A DNA stretch of 64,000 nucleotides from CADEDH01 sp047974625 (GTDB lineage: Bacteria > Actinomycetota > Acidimicrobiia > Acidimicrobiales > SZUA-35), in contig JBKECK010000054.1 of assembly GCA_047974625.1 (NCBI GenBank), positions 244,170 through 308,169 on the forward strand. Reading direction: 5' to 3'. A program made the translations under genes and the position numbers. Positions 8,313-16,000 of the stretch are shown here, in pieces. Within the stretch, counting starts at the first letter, position 1. Each line of letters opens with the position of its first letter. The notes below the pieces were generated by a model. It had not been told where the DNA came from. It did not search any database and saw only the letters and a list, made by a program, of their open reading frames with translations.

Positions 8313-10322
8313 ATGACCGTCCTGGATGCGGCCTTCGAACCCGGGGTAGCCGGCAACGGGGTCCGCCTGCTCCCGGAACGCCCTCCCCGGCTCGGGCCGG
8401 TGTCGCGCCGACTCATCGCCCGCACCGTCGCCCTACTTCTGGCCCAGGTGGCGATCGGCACGGTACTGGTCGTCGTCGGCGGCGACGCTGGCCGAACACT
8501 CGGCCTGGGGCTGGTGTTCCCCGGCGCCGGCTGGCTGTACAGCGCCGCCCCGGTCGGTTTCGCCTTAACCGTGATACTCACTCTGGTAGCCGTGGTGCTG
8601 TGGTGGGGCATCAGCGCTCACTTCGCCATCCCCCTGGTCTGGTGGGCATCGGCGATCCTGGCTGCGGCGACGGCCGAGGGTCCCCGGCTCATGACAGCCG
8701 GCGGCACCATTTGGCCGTGGGTGGTCCCCCTCACCTACGTGGCCTTCGCCGTCGCCGCCGGTCTCGTCACCGCCCACTACGAGCGGGCCTATCGCAGCCG
8801 GGTGGCGAAGGTCCCGGAGCTGAACGCCTACCTGGCCTCGGCGGTCCCACCGGACCCGGTCTCCGGCCCGTTGCCCCTGACCGAGGTGGACCGCGAGCTC
8901 GTCCGCTGGACCTTCGATCTGGCCCTCCAGCCGCTCGACACCTTCGACGGGTTCGACTGGGGTGAGCAGATCCATGGCCCGACATGTGTCCGCTACCAGC
9001 TTGACTTCCTCACGTGGGCCCTATCGCTCCACGCCGTCAACCATGTGCCCAACGCTCCGGCTACCGCCGAACGGGCCATGGCCGCCCTGATCGACCGCCA
9101 GACCGACATCCGGGTGTGGGGCTACTGGCGGACCCTCAACCGCATCGGGAACTACCGCAACGACCCCGACCCGATCGCCTACGACAACATCATGTTCTCG
9201 GCCTACCTGCTCGACGTGATCAACGCTTACGAGAACGCGACGGGCTCCGACCGGTTCGACGCCGATGACGCCCTGGTATTCGTGTGGAAGGACGGTCGCA
9301 CGTTCTCCTACAACCACCACCGTCTGGCCGAAGCCGTCCACCGCAACCTGTCCCGGTCCCGCCTGGGGCTGTTCCCCTGTGAGCCCGGCTGGGTGTTCAC
9401 CGCCTGCAACACCTTCGCGGCCCAGGGCCTGGCCGGCCACGACCGCCGCCACCACAGCGGGCTGTGGGACGACGTCCACGATCACTGGCGACGGGGCCTG
9501 GAACAGGAGATGCTCACACCCGACGGCAACTTCCAGCACATCCGATCCAAGGTCACGGGCCTGTCGTTCGACACCGGCGAGGTGCCGGACGGGGCCTACT
9601 ACACCACCGGCACCAACGGCTTCGCCGACGTGGCCCCCGACATGGCGGTGCGGGCCCGGCTCCTGGCCCTTCGGGGCGCCGAGGAGAAGATGAACGCCCT
9701 CGCCGGTCTCGTCGTCGACGGGGTGCTCGACCTGACCCTCGAACCGGCCGCCGAGCGCAACACCGGCATCCGCACCGCCGTACCCGAGTGGACCCGCCTG
9801 ATCGGCGGTGCGCTCGGCACCGGCCGGGCCGACCTGGCCGCGGCGGCCAAGGCCGGCGCCGACCGCCAGTGTGCCACCGAGGGGCGATGGCCCGATCGTC
9901 CGCTCACCTCCGGCGTGCAGAACACCGGTGTCCACCTGTTCGTCCGGTGGGGGGCTCCGTTGTCGACCGCCGACCTGGCCCTCCGGGGCTATGTGGCCCC
10001 GACCGGGCCCGTCCTCCGGTCAGACCTGTGGCCGGCGGTGCTGGTGACCGAGGCGATCTCGCCCGACGGCGGCCGCCTCGAGCTCACGGTGGAGCCGGGA
10101 TCCGGGCCGACCACCGCCGCCTTCGTCTTCGACCAGCTCGAACCGGGGGCCGACTACACGGTGACCTCCGAGCCGGCCCGGGTCGGCCAAGCCGGCGGCC
10201 CGGACACCCAAAGCCCAGACACCACCCACGGCGTCGGGCTAACCGCCGACGACGGCGGGCACGGCTCGGTGGAGCTCCACGTCCCGGGCATCCGACGGAT
10301 CACCGTGGCCCCGAACCCATGA
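8313..10322 (+). CDS. Linalool dehydratase/isomerase-like membrane protein
   Basis: A 669-aa protein. The N-terminal 150 residues hold about four hydrophobic helices (near 37-58, 68-100, 104-120, 125-150). The remainder is a helical-barrel catalytic domain resembling linalool dehydratase/isomerase (PF18566). Diagnostic blocks are VWGYWRTLNRIGN, DPIAYDNIMFSAYL and LFPCEPGWVFTACNTF. In the last one, Cys356 and Cys365 are nine residues apart, the same spacing as the catalytic C171/C180 of Castellaniella LinD. LinD hydrates, dehydrates and isomerises tertiary monoterpene alcohols; the substrate here is unknown. The C-terminal 80 residues look like a beta-sandwich (TEAISPDGGRLELTVEP). No terpene gene is adjacent. 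The start ATG is supported by GGGGGAAGG just upstream. Confidence 0.75.
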   Translation: MTVLDAAFEPGVAGNGVRLLPERPPRLGPVSRRLIARTVALLLAQVAIGTVLVVVGGDAGRTLGLGLVFPGAGWLYSAAPVGFALTVILTLVAVVLWWGISAHFAIPLVWWASAILAAATAEGPRLMTAGGTIWPWVVPLTYVAFAVAAGLVTAHYERAYRSRVAKVPELNAYLASAVPPDPVSGPLPLTEVDRELVRWTFDLALQPLDTFDGFDWGEQIHGPTCVRYQLDFLTWALSLHAVNHVPNAPATAERAMAALIDRQTDIRVWGYWRTLNRIGNYRNDPDPIAYDNIMFSAYLLDVINAYENATGSDRFDADDALVFVWKDGRTFSYNHHRLAEAVHRNLSRSRLGLFPCEPGWVFTACNTFAAQGLAGHDRRHHSGLWDDVHDHWRRGLEQEMLTPDGNFQHIRSKVTGLSFDTGEVPDGAYYTTGTNGFADVAPDMAVRARLLALRGAEEKMNALAGLVVDGVLDLTLEPAAERNTGIRTAVPEWTRLIGGALGTGRADLAAAAKAGADRQCATEGRWPDRPLTSGVQNTGVHLFVRWGAPLSTADLALRGYVAPTGPVLRSDLWPAVLVTEAISPDGGRLELTVEPGSGPTTAAFVFDQLEPGADYTVTSEPARVGQAGGPDTQSPDTTHGVGLTADDGGHGSVELHVPGIRRITVAPNP

Positions 10323-10375
10323 GACTCATCGACATCGACCGCAACTGGACCCGGCTGGTGTGGTGGGGTTGCCGC

Positions 10376-11248
10376 CTAACCGGCCGCCCGCGCCTGGCCC
10401 ACGGTCGGGTCCCGCAGACACCGGCCGCGCTGCCGGTGTCGGCGTCTCGAACCACCACCCCGGCGCCGCCCGACGGCCCGGGTCGGCAGCCCCGCCGGGG
10501 GGGATGAGCCTCCGACGCGGACCCAGCAGACCTCGTCGCCGTGCCTCGGCGCCATCCCCACCGGTCTGCGGCCAACGACGATCCGATCCGGCCGGGTCGG
10601 CCTGCCGGAGGCGGCGGCGGCGCAGGGGCCGACCGGGGTTTGGTTCCCTCCCCCACCCGACCGCGGCCGCGCCGTTACCCGCATCACCCGCCCGCCCGCC
10701 TGGCCCGGGCCGGGGTTGCACTCGTCGAGTGCCACCTCGAACCCGCCGCTGTCCGAGATCCCGCCCGACAACCCGCCGTCCTCCACGGTGACGTCGTATC
10801 CCCGATCGGCCAGGCAGCCCTGGATGGTGACGAGCCGTTCAGTCTCGTCGGCCCCGTCGACCGGGGACGACAGGTCCAGGATGTCGATGCGATCCAGGAA
10901 CGGTTGACACGCCGCTTCGGCCGCCGTGAACGCCTCGACCGTCGAGGCGTCGGTCCCGATCCCGTCGTTGTCGCCCATCGACGCCGAACCCGATCCGTTG
11001 GCCGCAGAGATCTCGATGCCGACGTCTAGGTCGATCCCTTGGTCGGCCATGCAGGCCTCGGAGGCGGCCACGGCCTCCTCGTCCTCGGGCCCAGCGTGCC
11101 TCACGGCCACCGTCGGAACGGTGGCCGGTGGGCCGGGCGGGTCCAGATCCTCCAGGTTGCAGGCGCCGAGCGCCATCGTCGCCCCGACGCCGGCGGCCAG
11201 CAGCGTCAGGCGGGTCCAGCGGGCGGAGGTGAACGGGTTGCGGTTCAT
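10376..11248 (-). CDS. Lipoprotein with an abnormal basic C-terminal extension
   Basis: The N-terminus is a lipoprotein signal: TLLAAGVGATMALGAC with lipobox Cys30. The next 150 residues are acidic with paired cysteines: ACMADQGIDLDV, ACQPFLDRIDIL, GCLADRGYDVTV and DECNPGPGQ. This pattern occurs in actinobacterial lipoproteins encoded next to two-component systems and efflux genes; the function is unknown. After about residue 180 the composition flips to Arg/Gly/Pro-rich low complexity (RPRSGGGGNQ onward, about 110 residues). That suggests the natural stop was lost or a frameshift near 10720 extended the frame. The ATG at 11248 has GAGGAGTC-like purines upstream. It is divergent from the broken response regulator at 11384. 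Confidence 0.65.
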   Translation of the reverse strand: MNRNPFTSARWTRLTLLAAGVGATMALGACNLEDLDPPGPPATVPTVAVRHAGPEDEEAVAASEACMADQGIDLDVGIEISAANGSGSASMGDNDGIGTDASTVEAFTAAEAACQPFLDRIDILDLSSPVDGADETERLVTIQGCLADRGYDVTVEDGGLSGGISDSGGFEVALDECNPGPGQAGGRVMRVTARPRSGGGGNQTPVGPCAAAASGRPTRPDRIVVGRRPVGMAPRHGDEVCWVRVGGSSPPAGLPTRAVGRRRGGGSRRRHRQRGRCLRDPTVGQARAAG

Positions 11249-11298
11249 GATGACTCCTCTGATCACGGCCCGCGGACGAGATCACCGTGATCGCCCCG

Positions 11299-11359
11299 CC
11301 TGAGACCGTCCTGAGGCTTCCTGAACGGGGCCCTCAGCTGCGCTCAGGCCATTCTCAGG
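11299..11359. promoter_or_regulatory. Cluster of CCTGAG/CTCAGG boxes with helical spacing between lipoprotein and response-regulator relic
   Basis: CCTGAG occurs at 11299 and 11310, CCTGAA at 11320, CTCAG at 11333, then CTCAGG at 11343 and 11354. The spacing of 10-11 bases within each group is that expected for an OmpR-family response regulator. It sits in the divergent gap between the lipoprotein and the regulator gene that is now broken, so it is probably the former autoregulatory site of that system. Confidence 0.5.
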
Positions 11360-11383
11360 AGTGCGGCGCAGCCTGGGGTGAGC

Positions 11384-11648
11384 ATGAGAATCCTGGTGGT
11401 GGAGGACGAACCGGCGGTGGCAACCGCCCTCGAGCGCGGTTGGCGACCGAGGGCTTCACCGTCGAGCTGGCCGCCGACGGCGACACCGGCCTGTGGCTGG
11501 CGACCGAGCAGGACTACTCCCTGATCGTCCTGGACGTGATGCTGCCGGGCCGTAACGGGTTCCGGGTGTGCGCCGAGGCCCGGGCGGCCGGGGGGTGACC
11601 GCGCCGATCCTGATGCTCACCGCCAAGGACGGTGAGTACGACGAACCC
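11384..11648 (+). pseudogene. OmpR-family response regulator, receiver fragment with two frameshifts, truncated
   Basis: Starts MRILVVEDEPAVATALERG at ATG 11384. It shifts frame near 11440, where one base appears lost, and continues as LATEGFTVELAADGDTGLWL and LIVLDVMLPGRNGFRVC (phosphoacceptor Asp in VLDVMLP). It shifts again in a run of six G at 11590-11595, continues as VTAPILMLTAKDGEYDE, then stops matching at about 11645, where transposase sequence on the other strand begins. The end of the receiver and the whole DNA-binding domain are missing. Its kinase partner is the relic at 11993-12749. Confidence 0.85.
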
Positions 11649-11792
11649 GAGTCGGGTACCGGGTTGTCGTCGACGGTCGACGAGATCGAGGTCTGCCTCG
11701 CTCATGTGGCACCAGCGGCCCAGCCAGTCCCGCTCGATCTCCTCGGGGAACCGGCCGTAGCCAGCCTCGACCCGAGGGTCAGGTGCCTGCAT
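11643..11792 (-). pseudogene. tnpA: Tn3-family transposase (TnpA), N-terminal fragment
   Basis: From ATG 11792 the minus strand reads MQAPDPRVEAGYGRFPEE, then WLGRWCHMSEADLDLVDRR and TRLGFV. This is the conserved N-terminal module (DUF4158 type) of Tn3-family transposases, where YGRF, a hydrophobic turn and RLGFA/VQLGT follow in the same order. Only about 48 residues of roughly 980 remain. The frame then runs into the antisense of the response regulator at about 11645. The start overlaps the resolvase stop, the natural tnpR-tnpA arrangement. Confidence 0.75.
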
Positions 11793-11992
11793 CGTGATCG
11801 GCCGGTGCGTCGTTGGCGCTGTTGACGACGTGGCGGTACACCGTCGTGCGGGGCACGTCGAACATCTCGCCGATCTCAGCCCAGGTGTAGCGGCGAAGAT
11901 GTGGAACACCAGCTTCCCGCCCGGTGTGGTCGTGTCGATGTTCTCCGACAGACTCCGGAACCCGACACGCCGATCAGCGAGCGAGTTGACCG
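11779..11992 (-). pseudogene. Serine recombinase (Tn3 resolvase type), internally deleted fragment
   Basis: The minus strand carries ADRRVGFRSLSENIDTTTPG followed by GKLVFHIFAA, the canonical core of resolvase/invertase recombinases. Near 11890 it jumps, with a change of frame, to RRYTWAEIGEMFDVPRTTVY, the C-terminal Hin-like helix-turn-helix, and ends with a stop at 11779-11781. About 60-70 residues normally separating these blocks (the FERDLIRERT region) are missing, as is the catalytic N-terminus with its Ser. The gene is dead. With the adjacent tnpA stub it marks a decayed Tn3-family element. Confidence 0.8.
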
Positions 11993-12749
11993 CCCTGAGC
12001 CCTCTCATGCTCCTGGCGGTGGCGACGACGACCTGGCTCGTGGTCAGCCGGACCCTGCAACCGGTGGAGGCCATCCGTCGGCATGTGGCCGAACCCATAC
12101 CCCGGCGCGGCACCGGCGACGAGATCGACCGTTTGGTCGCCACCATGAACGAGATGTTGGCCCGGCAGAACCGCTCGGCGGCCCGCCAACGGGAGTTCGT
12201 GTCCGACGCATCGCACGAGCTGGGCAGTCCAATCACGGCCACCATCGCCACGGTCGAGACGTGGACCCGGCCCGGGTGGCGGAGCTCTGGCCCGAGATCG
12301 CCGCCGCCCTCGTGGACGAGCAGGATCGGCTGCGGAGCCTGGTCGACGATCTGCTGACCCTGGCCGGGTTGGACGAGACGTCGGCCCGGCCGCTGGCCCG
12401 GGGCGAGGTCGACCTCGACGACCTCGCGGTGACCGAGGCCGAACGCAGCCGCCGGGTCCCGGTCACCGCCACCATCACCTCCCCCCATCAGATCGAGGGC
12501 GACGAACACCTGCTCCAGCGGTGCCTGTCGAACCTGGTCGACAACGCCGCCCACCACGCCCGGACCGAGGTCAGGATCACCGTCACCGCCGAGGTCGGTG
12601 GCGCCACCACGTGGGTCGACGACGACGGACCCGGCACCCCTCCCGAGCTGGCCGACACCGTCTTCGAGCGGTTCACCCGCCTCGGCCCTTGGCGGTCCCG
12701 GGACGGTGGCGGGGCCGGCCTCGGCCTGGCCATTCCCCCTGTTCGTTGA
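11993..12749 (+). pseudogene. Sensor histidine kinase, decayed C-terminal portion
   Basis: The sequence resumes in a transmembrane helix (LMLLAVATTTWLVV), then HAMP (TLQPVEAIRRHVAE, DEIDRLVATMNEML), then the H-box FVSDASHELGSPI (His codon at 12213). A frameshift near 12262 moves to LVDDLLTLAGLDE, the N-box LSNLVDNAAHHA, VDDDGPGTP and GAGLGLAI. It ends abruptly with PPVR and a stop inside the G2 box. The sensor domain is gone, replaced by the transposon relic. It was once cotranscribed with the regulator relic at 11384. Confidence 0.85.
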
Positions 12750-12839
12750 CCGTCCAGTGCCGGATCTTCGACCCACTTCCGACCGAAAACCGGATCGATT
12801 TGATCTCCCACCCGGGCATATTTACTGGCGTTTAAAATA

Positions 12840-12869
12840 TTGACTGCTTGAACAAGGTGGTCGTATCTT
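12840..12869 (+). promoter_or_regulatory. Candidate sigma70-type promoter for the multicopper oxidase
   Basis: TTGACT at 12840-12845 and TATCTT at 12864-12869 are separated by 18 bases, in the unusually AT-rich gap (12750-13014) before the oxidase. The leader would be about 140 bases. The gap holds no other gene. Confidence 0.45.
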
Positions 12870-13014
12870 GCGGACCGCTGGGTCTCGGTCAATGTTGACT
12901 GATGTTCCGGCTTGAGGGCGGCGGCGCTGGGGCGTAGGTACAGCGGATCGACTTTCTTCCGGGAAACCGGTCCTCCCACGGGTCAGATGTCGTTTGACAC
13001 GGCGGGAGGGCATC

Positions 13015-16000
13015 ATGGCGACGCGCGGTCAGACGCGGGTTTCGTTCGGGTATTCGGAGATCGGTGGGCGACGTCCACGGCGGCCACGACTGCTGCGGCC
13101 ATGGCGGGCCATGCTGGTGACGGCGTTGATCGCCGCCGGTTTGGTCGCCTCGTCCCTGCCCCCCACCCCGGCGGCCCAGGCGGCGCCGGCCGGCCCCACC
13201 GACGAATCGGTGGTTCCCCACTACTTCGGGCCGTGGCCGAACTGGATGAACAGCCCCTACACCCTGCCCGACGCCGACGTGGTCATCACCGGCAACGGCA
13301 ACGGGGCCACCGCCGAGGCGAAGGTCGGGGCCAACGGCAAGATCACGGCCATCACCGTGACCAACGGGGGCAACGGCTACACCAACGCCCAGGTGAGCAT
13401 CGTCGGGGCCGGCCGCGGGGCACTGGCCAAGGCCAGCCTCACCCGGCGGGGCGGGGTGGCCACCATCGAGCTGACCAGCTTCGGCTCGGGCTATACCGCA
13501 CCGACCGTCACGTTCAGCGGAGGCAGCGGCGGGACCGGCGCCGCGGCCGCCGCCTACGGGGGTGTCGACCAGGTCACCATCACCGACGGCGGGTCCGGCT
13601 ACACGTTCCCCACCGTCGAGTTCGACCTGCCCGACCAGCCCGGAGGCGATCAGGCCCGGGGCCACGCCGAGATGGACGCCAACGGCACCATCACGACCGT
13701 CGTCGTCGACAGCCCCGGGTCGGGCTACTCCACCGCCCCCGGCGTCAGCGTCCACAACGGCACCATCCACGACCCCGCCAACCTGGCCACGGGCGGATCC
13801 TTCGCCCAGGCGACAAGCTCGCTGGCCCTCCAGTCGGTCGTGGTGACCACGGCCGGCGACGGGTACGGATCGGCGCCGACGGTGACCTTCACCGACCCGA
13901 CCGGCAGCGGCGCCACCGCCTCGGCCACCGTCGCCAACGGTGTCGTGTCGGCCATCACCGTCCAGAAGCCTGGCTCGGGCTACGTGACCGGCAACGGAAT
14001 ACGGAAGTTCGTCGACGGCCTGCCCCTGATCGACGCGGCGGGAGCGAACAACCTGGGCCAGTACATCCCGACCGCGGTGCCCGACACCACCACCTTCTCG
14101 ACCGCCAACGGCTTTGAGCTCGACGCCGACTACTACGTGATCGCCCTGGTCCAGCACCGGGAGCAGATGCACTCCGATCTGCCTCCCACGCTCATGCGCG
14201 AATTCGTCCAGCTCAAGCAGCTGGCGCCCGGCCAGTCGTGCGCGGATGTCGGTGGTGTCCTGCTGGAGACCGACCTGGTCGACGGCGCCTCGACCCCGGC
14301 CCTCATGCCCGATGGTTCGCAGGCCTGCGGCTATGACGAACCCCACTACATGGGTCCCCTGATCAACGCCCAGAAGGACAGGGCGACCCGGGTCACGTTC
14401 TTCAACCTGCTGCCCACCGGCGACGACGGCGATCTGTTCATGCCCGTCGACTCCACCTTCATGGGTGCCGGGATGACCCCGACCTCGATGACCGAAGGGT
14501 TCGACCCGACCCCCAACACCGGGGGCACGGTCACCGACGCCACCCGTAATCCGATGTGCAACACGTCGCCCAAACCGTCCGACTGTTTCACCGACAACCG
14601 GGTCCTCATCCACCTCCACGGCGGTATCACACCATGGATCAGTGACGGCACCCCGCACCAGTGGATCACCCCGGCCGGTGAGGACACCAGCTACCCACAG
14701 GGGGTGAGCGTGGCGTCCGTGCCCGACATGGTGGGCCCGGAGACAGCGGCGCTCGGCGTGCCCGACTGCTCGAACCCCGATGACGGCTGTTCGACGTTCT
14801 ATTACACCAACCAGCAGAGCGCCCGGCTGATGTTCTACCACGATCACACGTGGGGGCTGACCCGGCTCAGCGTCTACGCCGGTGAGGCCGGCATGTACCA
14901 GATCACCGACGGGACCGAGCAAGCCCTGATCGACGACGGCACCATTCCCGCCGACCAGATCCCCCTCGTCATCCAGGACCGCACCTACGTGCCCGACGAC
15001 GAGGCGATCTACGACCAGTACGACGCCAGTGGGGCGCGGGTCAGCTACGGCCAGGACCCCACCTGGGACAAGACCCGTTGGGGCGGGCGAGGCAGCCTGT
15101 GGTACCAGCACGTGTACATGCCGGCGCAGAACCCGGGCGCCCCGAGCGGGATGAGCGCCTACGGGCGGTGGATGTACGGGCCATGGTTCTGGCCCCCGCA
15201 GACCGGAGTGAAGAACGGACCGATCGACAACCCCTACTTCGACGCGGACTGCAACCTGGACGACCCGGCCACCTGGCAGTACCAGGTGGAGCCGTTCTGC
15301 GAACCGGCCCTCATCCCCGGTACACCCAACAATTCCTCGGGGATGGAGCAGTTCAACGACACCCCGATCGTCAACGGCACCGCCTACCCAACGATCACCC
15401 TGGACCCGAAGTCGTACCGGCTACGCATCCTGAACGCGGCCAACGACCGGTTCTTCAACCTGTCGCTCTACGAGGCCGACCCGACCACGGCGAGCACCGG
15501 CCTGAACGCCTACGGCGAACCGATCGGCGGTACCGAGGTGGCCCTCAAACCCGACGAGTTGGCCGCCGCCCAGCTCGATCCGAACGTGTTCCCGACCCCG
15601 GACACCGGTGTCAGCCCGGCCGGGCCCGACTGGATCCAGATCGGCACCGAGGGTGGGTTCCTGCCCTCACCGGCGGTGGTCCCGGCCCAGCCGACCAGCT
15701 GGATCAACGATCCGACCCGGTTCGACGTGGGTAACGTCGACCAACATTCCCTGCTGATCGCACCGGCGGAGCGGGCCGACACCGTGGTCGACTTCTCCCG
15801 GTACGCGGGAAAGACCCTCATCCTGTACAACGACGCCCCGGCCGCCTTCCCGGCCCGGATCGCCGGCTACGACTACTACACCGGAGCCCCAGACCTCAGC
15901 CCGGCCGGGGCCCCGTCGATCCTGCCTGGCTACGGGCCGAACACCCGGACCGTCATGCAGATCAAGATCCGGGCGTCCACGCCGGGCCCCGCCTTCGACC

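Noticed and set aside
12889..15111. A 740-codon open frame on the minus strand under the multicopper oxidase
   Set aside because: It is antisense to a gene with complete copper motifs, is rich in Arg/Gly/Val/His without any family, and follows from the third-position GC bias of the sense gene.
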